From Fusarium oxysporum f. sp. lycopersici 4287 (Eukaryota > Ascomycota > Sordariomycetes > Hypocreales > Nectriaceae), in assembly GCF_000149955.1 (NCBI RefSeq), contig NC_030991.1, forward strand, positions 803,746 to 867,745: a DNA stretch of 64,000 nucleotides, read 5' to 3'. A program made the position numbers and the translations under genes. Positions 22,223-32,809 of this stretch are shown here, piece by piece; positions within the stretch are counted from its first letter, which is position 1, and each line of letters starts with the position of its first letter. The notes beneath the pieces were generated by a model that was not told the origin of the DNA, made no database searches, and saw only the letters and a list, made by a program, of their open reading frames with translations.

Positions 22223-22322
22223 NNNNNNNNNNNNNNNNNNNNNNNNNNNNNNNNNNNNNNNNNNNNNNNNNNNNNNNNNNNNNNNNNNNNNNNNNNNNNN
22301 NNNNNNNNNNNNNNNNNNNNNN
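22223..22322. other. Assembly gap, 100 N
   Basis: Exactly 100 Ns, the standard placeholder for a gap of unknown size. It sits at the join between the two tandem copies. Confidence 0.99.
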
Positions 22323-23947
22323 GATGAACCAAGCTTCTCGTGTAGCACCGGTGGCAATGCGGAAGGTACGGCCGCTCAGGTCGAAATAGATGCCCTGCAC
22401 GTGCTTTGCCCTATACGGGGCACTCCAATGGCGAAACGATATCGTGATATTGTCAAAGACGTGACTGGGCCTGCAGATCGGCCGGCGCGGTAGACCGACG
22501 ATGCTAACGAAATCGAGTCGAAAGACGGGGTAATAATCGTCTTCCTCGCTTGCCGGCTTTGAGCCTGTCTTCTTGCTCCATAGTCCCAGGCAACTCGGCG
22601 CTGTAGGAGGTCAAGAGCACGTGCCCTAGACGATATGTGAAGGTCTTAATCGGCCTCTCCAGAGGATTCATCGTCTCAATGGCCATCCTCGTCGAGTGCT
22701 ATGAAGCAACCATTCTTTTCGCCTTCATCTGTGTTGTAGGCGCACTCATCACTTCGAACTACCCTTTGTGGAGGCTCTGTCTGAAAGAAAACATCGCAGA
22801 AGCGGATCGGCTTGATCGCTTCCAGCCGTGGCTGTAGCTTTGACATGCAGATGACTACGAAGAGCGAATTGGCCCTCGTTGTTGTCAAAAGCCTTGTCCA
22901 TCCATTGGATTTGTTCCCGAGTTCGTTCACAAAGATCGGGGACGGATTCAACGACATTAAGCAACCACATCATGTTATGTCGGGTAGGTAGCAGTAATGT
23001 CGATCAAAAGTGCTTGGTCCCTTCGTACTCCTCCAATATGATGCCGGCTGAAATGGGCAGAAGTAAGAAATACTCTCTTCCGCGTTCCCGGTCCTCCCAA
23101 TGTGGCAGGTGCCATGGGAGCAGATAGGGTCGTCCATGTTCTGCATACCATCGTGGACCGACAAGTTTCGAGAAGTGCTCGACAGACGAGCATATCAAAC
23201 TCCGCTGTGCTAGTCCGGTATTACACAAGCGATCCGTCTCGTACATGCATTTCCACCATAATCTACAAAGCACGCTTTCCAAGGAGTGGAAGTACCCCTC
23301 TGTCATATCCTCGGACTTCGTGTCTGGCGCGATGTCTGGGTGTCGGGTATTATGATCACGGACCCATTGCCATGGAATACGGGCGTTATCTTCAGGTGGA
23401 GAGAAGTATGGCGCCCAAAATTGGATCTTGAAGAATGTTGGTTTTCCATGGTACCAAGACTTGTCGTGTTGATAGGTGCCGACCTCGTTTTTCTGACTAC
23501 TGTTGAGTGCAACCATGATATAATCTCCAACTACATGACGAAACCGACAATCGAACGGCCCTGCATATTGCTGAACTGTCTCCCAAGACTCTTTGAACGC
23601 CCGGTAGAGTCTGAAGAAGTAAAGATGATTCCACGACGGTGGGCTGGGTCGGTGGAAAAGATGACGGAACACGAAAGACGACCACCCATCATGAGGTGGC
23701 AAGTACTTTCGTGTAGTTATCCAGCAGGGTAACTCTTGAGGTAACTTATCTGGGTCGGTATCTGAGTAGAGTTTAGCATAGAGAGCCCATAGGTATCTAA
23801 AGTCGGTCAATTTCGTTTACCTACCTCAGGTCGGCTCTCTATTCTGTCCCAAGGATGCTCTCGGGGGTTAGCAGGGATTGTGTTGGTACTGACCACCATG
23901 CTGTGATTGGCCCGCTGTAGGGTTCTCAATTGCCACGGGTGGTATAA
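22323..23947. repeat. 1.7-kb tandem segment, copy 2
   Basis: Near-identical second copy of the segment at 20606-22222. Its left end matches 20606 onward and its right end matches the sequence at 22143-22222. Confidence 0.9.
23004..23810 (-). CDS. Unrecognised conserved-looking ORF, copy 2
   Basis: The 268-residue translation is identical to that of copy 1. The preceding minus-strand sequence (about 23870-23950) contains WQLRTLQRANH and ends in a possible GTAGGT donor, hinting at an upstream exon, but no acceptor gives a normal-length intron in frame. Function is unknown. Confidence 0.4.
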   Translation of the reverse strand: MTDFRYLWALYAKLYSDTDPDKLPQELPCWITTRKYLPPHDGWSSFVFRHLFHRPSPPSWNHLYFFRLYRAFKESWETVQQYAGPFDCRFRHVVGDYIMVALNSSQKNEVGTYQHDKSWYHGKPTFFKIQFWAPYFSPPEDNARIPWQWVRDHNTRHPDIAPDTKSEDMTEGYFHSLESVLCRLWWKCMYETDRLCNTGLAQRSLICSSVEHFSKLVGPRWYAEHGRPYLLPWHLPHWEDRERGREYFLLLPISAGIILEEYEGTKHF

Positions 23948-24060
23948 TGACCAAGAGCTGGAGTGACACAATATTGCTATAGGTTAGACAACTGGTATTG
24001 ATGGTTCTTATACGAAATCTAACGTTCTCGTTGTGCGCGCACCATGTCATTCCCACCTAG

Positions 24061-24575
24061 ACTATACCTCAGCTAAGCTCTAAATCTGATCTCGTCTCAT
24101 CTCTTTGGCCGGTGAAAGCCCTTTCTTTGCTTATCTTTCCCCTCAGTTCGCTCCTCATGTCTGATGATAATTGTGGGGCCCCAAAAGCCTCACTTTACCG
24201 GTAGGTTATATGATGCTGACAAAATCCATCACGATAATGATTAGACATGCTCGTCTTTATATGTCAAGCAATGGGGCACATGCCCTTTCCCAGTGAGGAG
24301 TAATCTCTCCCAGAAAAGTAGGATCTTCTGGGCTGCGAGATACCATTCTATTGATAGTTTCAGACCATTAAAAGAACCCCTGTTCCCTTTTGTAGTGGCC
24401 ATGTGCAATCACCACTAATAGAGATTTCTATTTTCATTGCAGCTGTTGCCATTGACAGTTGACACCTTTGTTGACTCACAACAGATCTACAAGCTCATGA
24501 GATCTCTGCAGTAACAGTCAAACTAATCAGCCATTAATACAGTAGTTATATCACTAACAGTAATTACATACATCT
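24061..24575. other. Intergenic, downstream of PEP-synthase-like gene
   Basis: No gene or repeat edge is recognised. Confidence 0.45.
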
Positions 24576-27056
24576 TTACAAGCCCTGTTCACTAGCCACC
24601 ACGTGCTTCATAACCTGAACAAAGCTATCTGGGCTAACAGAGATGGAATCGATTCCTGCCTCAACCAAGAACTTAGCAAACTCAGGATGATTGCTCGGTG
24701 CCTCACCGCAAAGCCCAATCTTGCATCCCTCCCGACGAGCCACTTCAATAGCTCTGGCGATCATCCACTTAACAGCCTCATCCTGCTCGTTGAACAAACT
24801 CGCCAACTCTCCAGAGTCCCGGTCTACTCCGAGCGTAAGCTGTGCCAGGTCATTAGACCCAATGGAAAAACCGTCAAAGTGTTCAGCGAAGCTCGAGGCC
24901 AGAATAACATTGGATGGAATCTCGCACATGACATAGACCTTGAGACCATTCTCTCCTCGCTTTAGACCGTTCTCCTCCATAACGTCTAGCACCTTTCGGG
25001 CTTCTTTGATTGTTCGGCAGAAAGGTATCATGACGATGGCATTGGTGAGACCTATTTCCTCTCGTACCCTCTTGATAGCCCGGCATTCCAGAGCGAAACC
25101 CTCTTTGTATCGAGGTGAGTAATAGCGCGAGGCCCCGCGAAATCCAATCATGGGATTCTCTTCTTTCAGTTCAAACTCAGCACCACCTATCAGACGAGCA
25201 TACTCGTTGGTCTTGAAATCGCTCGTCCTGATGATGACTGGTTTAGGGTAGACAGCGGAACAAAGAGTTGCCAGGCCGGAAGCCAACTTGTCAACAAAGT
25301 AATCAGGCTTGGAGGCATAGCCTGCCGTCAACTTGCCAATTTCTCTCTTGGCTTCTCCATCCTTGAGATGTTCGAAGTGAATAAGAGCCATAGGGTGGAC
25401 TTGAATAGAATTGCTGACAACAAATTCCATACGAGCAAGTCCGATGCCATCGACTGGGAGTCTCCACCAGCGGTATGCAGCTGCAGGGTTGGCCAGATTC
25501 AGCATGATCTTTGTTCGGACCGAAGGGAGTTCAGATATGTAAACCATCTGGGTGGTGATCTCCGAGATTCCATCATAGACAAGACCTGAATCACCTTCTG
25601 CACACGATACAGTGACATCCTGACCGGTGTGCAGAACGTAGGTGGCATTTCCTGTACCCACGACTGCTGGAATACCTAGTTCGCGACTGACAATGGCGGC
25701 ATGAGAAGTACGTCCACCTTGGTCGGTGATGATAGCGGCGGCGCGCTTCATGACAGGCACCCAGTCAGGATCTGTAGCCTCGGTGACCAAAATAGATCCA
25801 TCGATAAACTTATCCATGTCCGAGACCGTATTGAGCAGGCAGATACGCCCAGCAACTGCTTTATCACCAATGGATAGTCCAGTGGTCAATGTATGGCCAC
25901 GTTCACCAACCTTGTAGGTTTTAAAGGCAGCTGTGTCACGACGAGACTGCACAGTCTCGGGTCTGGCCTGGACGATGAAAAGCTTTCCCGAAGAGCCATC
26001 CCTGGCCCACTCCATATCCATCGGGCAACCATAATGCTCTTCAATGAGACATGCCCATCGTGACAGCTGGAGAATTTCTTCATCCTCGAGAACATAAGCG
26101 GCTTGCTCAGCCCTGGACGTGGGGACATTACGTGTAGGTCTGCACTTATCCCCATAAACCATTTTGATTGACTTATCGCCAAGTTTCTTGCTTAGAATTG
26201 GTGAAATATTCTTGTTGGACAAGAGAGGCTTGAAAGATTGGTATTCATCCGGATTGACCGTGCCCTGAACAACGTTCTCGCCAAGACCCCAAGCAGCATT
26301 GATGAGAACAACTTTGTCGAATCCGCTCTCGGTATCTATAGAGAACATGACACCCGAACCACCGATATCAGAGCGAACCATCTGTTGTACTCCAATGGAA
26401 AGAGCCACGCTTGCATGGCTGAACTCCTTGATTTGGCGATAGCTGATGGCTCGATCTGTGAAGAGTGAAGCGTAGCATCGTCGACAGGCATCTAGCAGTG
26501 CTTCTCTACCTTGAATGTTCAGGTACGTCTCCTGCTGTCCAGCGAAGCTCGCATCAGGAAGATCTTCAGCTGTTGCGCTAGATCGTACTGCAACACTCAG
26601 ATTATCAACCTGAGCTTTATCACAGAGGTCTTGATAGCCTGACAAGATGGCCTCTGCAGTATCAGCTGGCCATGTCCCACGTAGGAACAAGTTACGTATG
26701 GCATGGCCTGCCTCGGCGAGTGTCTGTTGACCAGCTTGCCATTCATTGACCAATTCATCGACTTTGCCGCGGATGTTATTGGCATCGACGTAGTGCCAGT
26801 AGGCATAGGAGGATGTCGCGAAACCTGGTGGCACTGGAATCCCTTTGGGTCCGAGGGCTCGAATCATTTCGCCCAAGGAGGAATTCTTGCCGCCGACTAG
26901 GCCAACATCACTTCGAGCCAGATGCTCAAAGTTGAGAACCAGAGGTTCAGCAGTCCAATCATCATTCATGATTTGATAATTGCTTGAACGTGACGCAGAA
27001 GCTCTATAGAGTAAAGATGTAATGGGGGTTGAGGCTTGTTTTATGGACACGAACAT
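24576..27056 (-). CDS. Phosphoenolpyruvate synthase-like enzyme
   Basis: An intronless 826-residue frame. The family makes PEP from pyruvate and ATP with release of AMP and phosphate. Three domains can be followed: the ATP/pyruvate-binding N-terminal domain starting GLVGGKNSSLGEM (about residue 55), the swivelling phosphohistidine domain with GGRTSHAAIVSRELGIP (catalytic His about residue 449), and the C-terminal barrel with the catalytic Cys in GLCGEAPS (about residue 781). Length from the second Met (residue 30, position 26969), which opens MNDDWTAEPLVLNFEHL, is 797 residues, close to bacterial PpsA. The 29 residues before it are rich in Ser, Arg and Ala with no acidic residue and look like a mitochondrial presequence. 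It diverges from a pyruvate decarboxylase gene. Intronless structure and the bacterial-type family suggest an ancient bacterial origin, which is inference. Confidence 0.9.
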   Translation of the reverse strand: MFVSIKQASTPITSLLYRASASRSSNYQIMNDDWTAEPLVLNFEHLARSDVGLVGGKNSSLGEMIRALGPKGIPVPPGFATSSYAYWHYVDANNIRGKVDELVNEWQAGQQTLAEAGHAIRNLFLRGTWPADTAEAILSGYQDLCDKAQVDNLSVAVRSSATAEDLPDASFAGQQETYLNIQGREALLDACRRCYASLFTDRAISYRQIKEFSHASVALSIGVQQMVRSDIGGSGVMFSIDTESGFDKVVLINAAWGLGENVVQGTVNPDEYQSFKPLLSNKNISPILSKKLGDKSIKMVYGDKCRPTRNVPTSRAEQAAYVLEDEEILQLSRWACLIEEHYGCPMDMEWARDGSSGKLFIVQARPETVQSRRDTAAFKTYKVGERGHTLTTGLSIGDKAVAGRICLLNTVSDMDKFIDGSILVTEATDPDWVPVMKRAAAIITDQGGRTSHAAIVSRELGIPAVVGTGNATYVLHTGQDVTVSCAEGDSGLVYDGISEITTQMVYISELPSVRTKIMLNLANPAAAYRWWRLPVDGIGLARMEFVVSNSIQVHPMALIHFEHLKDGEAKREIGKLTAGYASKPDYFVDKLASGLATLCSAVYPKPVIIRTSDFKTNEYARLIGGAEFELKEENPMIGFRGASRYYSPRYKEGFALECRAIKRVREEIGLTNAIVMIPFCRTIKEARKVLDVMEENGLKRGENGLKVYVMCEIPSNVILASSFAEHFDGFSIGSNDLAQLTLGVDRDSGELASLFNEQDEAVKWMIARAIEVARREGCKIGLCGEAPSNHPEFAKFLVEAGIDSISVSPDSFVQVMKHVVASEQGL

Positions 27057-27848
27057 TTGCGTATACCGTCAGATACGAGTGAATCAGTCTTTCATTATTT
27101 AGTTTCCCATTTATCACTTGATGAGAGATTTGATGTGTCACTATACTGTCATCTTTCCATTGTCTCACATCATGAATCTCCTCTTTCCCTAACCTTTTCG
27201 AGTTTACATTAGTGTCGTTGGAACTCATCATGTTATCCTAAAAGTGGGGTAAACTCAAGACTTTACGACCTGGACAATACATTATGAGAATGCGACTCGA
27301 CCTGGTGAATCTTGGGACATATAAGTTGTTCATGACGCCACGCATGTTAAGTGGCTTTCGCTTGTCTCTAAGGACTACTGCTTCAATACCGGGAAGTTTC
27401 CGAGTAGACATCCATAACGACATAACCGGTCAGCTCATTTGCCGGTCATGTTATGGTGGCCTGATTACGATAGTGGCTTGAACCTTAGTATGTTACAACT
27501 ACTAGCACGTAATCAGAGGCTTGCAATCTCCAGTTCGCAGCCAGTAAGACGTCAAAGGCACTGGGAATACACGTCTAGTATCTCCCAGCCAGAACACCTC
27601 CATATCTTCTCAAATGATCATTCTATGACTCCATTACAGGGTGATATCGAAGAGGGTATGACTACGCGATGCATTGTAATCATGCAGATTTAGTGGACAA
27701 TCCCCCGCTGCAGTACATATGGTCGAATATTTAGACAACTCGATGTCAAGGACCAGCAATTCAAGACTACCTTGGCTGCTTTCCTCATTTTTGTATAAGG
27801 CCGATATATTCGTGCCACCAGTATACAGGAATCCCCATTTCCGTCGCC
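27057..27848. promoter_or_regulatory. Shared divergent upstream region
   Basis: 792 bp separate the start codons of the PEP-synthase-like gene (minus) and the pyruvate decarboxylase (plus). No other gene is supported here. TATAAGG at 27796 precedes the PDC start by about 50 bp. The arrangement would allow co-regulation, but no specific operator is recognised. Confidence 0.5.
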
Positions 27849-29546
27849 ATGTCGCCCTTCACCGTTGGTGATTATCTTGCTGAGAGGCTTGTCCAGATCG
27901 GAATCCGTCATCATTTCATTGTCCCAGGGGACTACAACCTAATTCTCCGCGACAAGCTTGAGGCTCATCCGTCCCTGACTGAAATAGGCTGCACGAATGA
28001 GCTCAACTGCTCTCTCGCCGCTGAAGGCTATGCTCGCGCGAATGGCATTGGTGTCTGTATCGTGACGTACAGCGTCGGCGCTTTCTCTACCTTCAATGGA
28101 ATCGGCAGTGCCTACGCTGAGAGACTTCCTCTTATCCTTGTTAGTGGAGCGCCTAATACCAACGATGTGGGCCAGCACCTACTCCATCACACTCTTAGTG
28201 AATATGACACGACATATCAGCTTGAGATGGCCAGAAAGATCACTTGTTTCGCGGCTCGTGTGCGTCAGGCATTGAACGCTCCTGGGATTATCGATACAGG
28301 TATCCGAGCTGCCCTCACACAAAAGAAACCAGTTTACATAGAGGTTCCAGTTAACCTTGCGGGCGAGACCTGTCTTCGTCCTGGACCTATAACCTCGCTT
28401 CTTACATCAGCTCCATGCAACCAACACGCACTCGATGTTGCTGTATCCAAATCGTGCGAGCTTATTGGTACCAAACACAGGTGCATTATCCTTGTTGGGC
28501 CCCTGGTACGTAGGGCCAAAGCTCAGGATGCTCTCCTTCAATTGGCAGAGGCGATCGGATGTGCTGTCGTCATCCAACCAGCTGCCAAGGGCTCATTTCC
28601 TGAAGATCATGCACAGTTTGCTGGCATGTTTTGGGGTCAGGTCAGCACCCTAGCGGCTGACGCTATCGTCAATTGGGCTGATCTGCTCATTTGCATTGGC
28701 ACTGTCTTCACCGACTACAGTACTGTTGGTTGGACAGCTTTACCAAGTGTCCCGCAGCTTGTTGTTGATATGAACAATATAACAGTGGCTTCCAAGCTCT
28801 ACTGCAGCCTTATTGAAATGCACGACTTTCTGTCGAGACTAGCTGCGACAGTTGGCTGGAATGATACTACCATGATTGAGTATAACAGGTTACGTCCTGA
28901 TCCATCTCTGGGAAAACCCTCGCGTTGTCCTGAGAAGTTAACGAGAAAGGAGATTGCTCGACAAACGCAAGCCCTGCTGTCACTTAACCCTGATACTACG
29001 GTGTTTGCGGACACTGGTGACTCATGGTTTAACGGACTGAAGTTGAGTCTTCCATTTGGAGCTGAATTTGAGATTGAAATGCAATGGGGCCATCCTGGAT
29101 GGTCTATTCCCGCATCATTCGGTTACACCCTTGCAAGGCCGCAACGACAGATTATCGTCATGGTTGGAGACGGTGCCTTCCAGATGACAGCCCAGGAAGT
29201 ATCTCAAATGGTAAGATACAGAGTGCCTATCATTATACTCCTCATGAATAACCGAGGCTACACTATCGAGGTGGAAATTCACGATGGACTATATAATCGA
29301 GTTCAGAACTGGGATTATGGTCATTTAGTCGAGGCGTTTAGTTGTGAGGATGAAGGAAAGATCGCGCTTGGTCTTGAAGCTCGCACTTCTGAGGAACTTT
29401 CGAATGGTTTGGAACGAGCCGTTGCGCATACTGATGGTCCAACGCTCATTAATTGTATTATCCATCAAGACGACTGTAGTCGGGAGTTGATTACCTGGGG
29501 GCATTTTGTAGCTGCTGCTAATGTTCGAGGGCCGAAGAAGGATTAG
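27849..29546 (+). CDS. Pyruvate decarboxylase (ThDP-dependent)
   Basis: An intronless 565-residue enzyme, the normal family length. It converts pyruvate to acetaldehyde and CO2 in the cytosol. Visible landmarks are the N-terminal TVGDYLAERLVQIGIRHHF, the cofactor Glu in CTNELNCSLAAEGYAR (about residue 51), the active-site His pair in HLLHHTLSEYD (about 113-114), and the ThDP/Mg motif from GDGAFQMTAQEVSQM to MNNRGYTIEV (about 440-476). The Asp-Glu segment YVEVPV-like IEVPVNLAG is also present. The sequence style is that of the Zymomonas/plant-like group of PDCs, which also occurs in filamentous fungi, and not the yeast PDC1 style. No lesion is seen. It shares its upstream region with the PEP-synthase-like gene, so the two enzymes compete for pyruvate. 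Confidence 0.93.
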   Translation: MSPFTVGDYLAERLVQIGIRHHFIVPGDYNLILRDKLEAHPSLTEIGCTNELNCSLAAEGYARANGIGVCIVTYSVGAFSTFNGIGSAYAERLPLILVSGAPNTNDVGQHLLHHTLSEYDTTYQLEMARKITCFAARVRQALNAPGIIDTGIRAALTQKKPVYIEVPVNLAGETCLRPGPITSLLTSAPCNQHALDVAVSKSCELIGTKHRCIILVGPLVRRAKAQDALLQLAEAIGCAVVIQPAAKGSFPEDHAQFAGMFWGQVSTLAADAIVNWADLLICIGTVFTDYSTVGWTALPSVPQLVVDMNNITVASKLYCSLIEMHDFLSRLAATVGWNDTTMIEYNRLRPDPSLGKPSRCPEKLTRKEIARQTQALLSLNPDTTVFADTGDSWFNGLKLSLPFGAEFEIEMQWGHPGWSIPASFGYTLARPQRQIIVMVGDGAFQMTAQEVSQMVRYRVPIIILLMNNRGYTIEVEIHDGLYNRVQNWDYGHLVEAFSCEDEGKIALGLEARTSEELSNGLERAVAHTDGPTLINCIIHQDDCSRELITWGHFVAAANVRGPKKD

Positions 29547-29559
29547 TTTTAATGGTAAC

Positions 29560-30900
29560 TAGCTAACGTGTATAAGTATGCGTCGCACTAAAAATAACCC
29601 CCCCATACTACTTTTGAACCGCAACCAGTCTCTATCATCGAGGGAGCAGCCAGCTATGGCTTCGCCATTCACCAGCAGCATCTCTCCATCTGCGACGGCT
29701 CGGGCCGTCTTGGACCTGCCGAGGTCTTTAATGCTGAACTTACAGGAGCACTGGAGGGCCTTAAGGCCGCTCTCAACCCCCCAGGATCGGCAGCACGGGA
29801 CATTGTAGTCTGTCTAGACAACCTGGCAGCCGCCACATGCCTACGGGGCTCACCGTCTGATTCTTCACAAGCAGTCCTTGTCGAGTTCCGGGCGATAGCT
29901 GCATCGCACGGAGCTACACAAAAGCGCTGGATACCTGGACACACGGACATTCCCGGCAACGAACAAGCCGATAAACTAGCAAAGGTAGCGTCCTCGCTAC
30001 CAGAACCGGAAGGCGCTCAGCCGACACTAGCATACCTGCGAAAGGTGGCGAGACAGAAACCAAAAGAAGCTTTCGAAACCTAGTAGATAACCTCCGTTCC
30101 TGAACAATAGGAAGGAACTTCGACAAGTACATCAAGTTGACCAAGTCAAGCGCCTTCTTCGAAAGGATATGCACTCGTTACTAAACGAGGCAGATCGGAG
30201 ATGCATTTGCGTCTCCTCCTCTCCTTTTAGCTTCCTTTCCCTTCTGTTTCTTTGTTTCTTTGTTTCTTTGTTTCTTTGTTTGTTTTCTTTATTCTCATGG
30301 GCTTGGCCGGCTCGTGCGGTCATGCCGCCGCCCTCTCCCCAGTCTCACTAAAGACTGACCGATATAGCGGCTACCATTATGATAGCCGCACCTGGTCATC
30401 CCGCTGACGGGTAACAGGCTCGACAGGACGCGCTTTTGAGCCGATGATATGCTGGATAGTGGTCTGTTCTGTAATTTGCGAAAGCTTTACTTAGATTTTA
30501 GCACTAGAGACTCTAGCTTAGCACGTCCTGTGCCCCAATAGGGGTCTTTACGGGCCTCACGGCCCCCGGACGAAAAATATACATACATACATACATAAGT
30601 TTGTGATGGCGACGGGAAGACTGAGTTGAGAAAGGGAAAACAGAACATATTAAGCATGAACATCACAGTTGACTACTAACATTGAACAGCCTCAAGTTGA
30701 CAGACCATGCTTCAGCTGCTGAAGATAGGATGCTGAACAAGGAGAAGTCCGCCTTCAAGCAAGCCTATCGCAGGGACAAGCGAGGCTGGGAAATGTGGCG
30801 AGGAGTAGGGATTGGTGAGGTCTGAGCCAGAAGTCGGGGAAAAGAATGTAACGAGATTTAACGTTCTAGGCCTTATGAGGCGTATCCTCCCCGGGCGGAA
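29560..30900 (+). mobile_element. Truncated Tad-like LINE 3' end
   Basis: The plus strand encodes a non-LTR retrotransposon RNase H domain at 29629-30083 (GAASYGFAIHQQ, CLDNLAAATCLRG, KRWIPGHTDIPGNEQADKLA), followed by TAG. The sequence beyond is frame-broken and contains a TTTCTTTG simple repeat (30240-30290). At about 30395-30450, GCTGACGGGTAACAGGCTCGA matches, in reverse, the LINE fragment at 58.25 kb. Reverse transcriptase and upstream parts are missing, as in 5'-truncated LINE insertions. A second short relic (SAFKQAYRRDKRGWEMWRG, near 30740) may belong to it. Confidence 0.8.
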
Positions 30901-31585
30901 TAAATTCGTTCATTCATCCATTCACTCATTAGTAGTATAGTAGCGTAGGTCTAGTTTATCCAGTTGGAAAACCCAACCGTCACAGTTCGGGACTGGCCAG
31001 TGGGGAATGGTCGAGTGTCAATTTATCGGCTCACGTGGCTATGACCTGATTCCTAGATGCTGAAAGTGCCTAGAGGAGAGGGCCGCACAGTACACCACTG
31101 CAAAGCCACAGGACCAGATAAGTCACATAAGCCCACCATGACACCACGTTGAAGACGGAATCTCTCCAGGGTTGGATCTGGGCTAATCTGTTTATTAGTT
31201 GCATTCACATGTGGTCGCGTCTTGACATTAATTGGCGACCATGATCACTGGCATCACGTCATCGGACTTGTAGTGGATGCCGCTAGGCTCATCTGAGTCT
31301 AGTCTAGATCGAACCTCAGGGTTAACGTATGATCAAGCACAAATCGCACATCCCTCCGGTTTGGCTCTCAAGCGCACCCTCTCGCTCGATATGCAGTGAA
31401 AACAGTCGCCAACAAGTGACTTAAACATAGTTCCATTATGATCTTTGGCGCGGGAACCTACGATCATATGCTCAGAAAACATCGATAGAGACTGCAACTG
31501 ATGCGAAACGCAGCCTTTATAACTCGCTGTATTCCACTTGGCATTGCGAGAAATTTGACACAGTCTTCATTGAAAACCACGATTC
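30901..31585. other. Intergenic, upstream of RING-H2 gene
   Basis: No gene is recognised. Confidence 0.45.
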
Positions 31586-32183
31586 ATGGCTTACATCCCC
31601 CGAGACAACTTGACAAATCAGAGTGACGCCTCCACCCCATCGACGCCTACACCTATTTTCTCTGGGTTAGTGGGCGGCATCATCGGTGTACCTTTGGTAA
31701 TCATCATTTTGTACGCGTTTCCTTCGTAGATGTGCGGTCCTTGTTCATGTTAATAAAGGTAGTTTCATTGTGAAATCACTATATCATCATCCCCAACCTC
31801 AGGGAGACATCGAGGCGGCGAAACCTTCACCCAAGGATACAGTCGATCTACGGACGCTAAACGACGCAAACCCGTCACAAAAATACGAAGCAGCAAAGGG
31901 GCTAAAGAAGCAGGCAACCTGGGCTTCAACGCAGTCTAGTTCAGCTGAAGTCTGGTAAGTTCCAAGTTGAAATGAGAGAGTTTTCTGCCCATACTGACAT
32001 CAGGATAGTGCAATATGCATCGAAGTTCTGGGGGACCAGGACGATGTCCGACGGTTGAAATGTAAACATGTCTTCCATACGAGTTGCATTGACTCCTGGT
32101 TCCAGAAACACCATATCGACTGCCCACTATGCAAGTCGATATTTATTCCAGATAGGCGCGGTGATGCTAAAGGCGTTCATTAG
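31586..32183 (+). CDS. Single-pass membrane RING-H2 protein
   Basis: I predict three exons, 31586-31710, 31763-31954 and 32009-32183, joined by 52- and 54-bp GT-AG introns, giving 163 residues. After a Ser/Thr/Pro-rich N-terminus there is one transmembrane helix (SGLVGGIIGVPLVIIIFFIV), completed only when the first intron is removed. The second junction falls inside the first zinc-binding Cys. The RING reads CAIC...LKCKHVFHTSCIDSW...CPLC, a C3H2C3 (RING-H2) finger. Such proteins are membrane-bound E3 ubiquitin ligases of the ATL/RNF type; the short tail ends 16 residues after the last Cys. The target is unknown. The stop codon is only 86 bp from a pogo relic, so its 3' UTR probably runs into the transposon. 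Confidence 0.85.
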
Positions 32184-32269
32184 CCGAGGTTTTATCAGCG
32201 ATTATGATATATTAAGATATTAGGCTTGTAGTGCTCGGGATAAGGGGAAATTAAATCAGAGGAAATATA

Positions 32270-32807
32270 ACGTAGATGATAAGCGAGTGTTACAAAAATC
32301 CCTCATACACCTCACTTTCTATCTGATCAATTAATTCTCAACCACCCAATATGCCACAATTAAATGAAGAGGCTAGAGTTCTTCTTCCTCTCAGGCGCTC
32401 CAAAATAACCTTAAATTAAAGCTCCGACGAGCTGCAGAGATATATGAAGTTGGCCCTATGAAGCTATGGCGCCGACGCAAAGGCATACTCTCTATACATA
32501 ATACTATCCCGAAGTCGCGGAAACTATCTGATCTAGAGGAACAGATCATAGTTCAGTATATTCTCGACCTCGATTCGCGAGGATTTCCTCCCCGGCATCG
32601 TAGTGTTGAAGAAATGGCCAATGGACTGCTTGCTGATCGCGATGCATCACCAGTTGGCAAGCGCTGGGCTATCAATTTCGTCAAGCGGCAACCAGACCTC
32701 AAGACGCGTTTTCAGCGGAGATATGACTATCAAAGGGCTAGATGTGAAGATCCGACTACTATTCGCAATTGGTTCAGGCTCGTACAGAATACAATCGCAA
32801 AGTATGG
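32270..32807 (+). mobile_element. Pogo element A, truncated relic
   Basis: It begins ACGTAGATGATAAGCGAGTG after a TA, then has only one AAGCGAGTG where relatives have two. The 5' part of a pogo transposase follows with several frame breaks (open from 32458: SRKLSDLEEQIIVQYILDLD to NTIAKYG). It ends exactly where element B starts, and no continuation appears on the far side of B. Confidence 0.85.
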
Positions 32808-32809
32808 TA

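Noticed and set aside
22082..22400. Open frames running through the 100-N gap
   Set aside because: They contain only unknown residues across the gap and cannot be taken as coding evidence.
27057..27848. Small frames between the PEP-synthase and PDC genes
   Set aside because: Short, without similarity to anything, and in a divergent promoter region.
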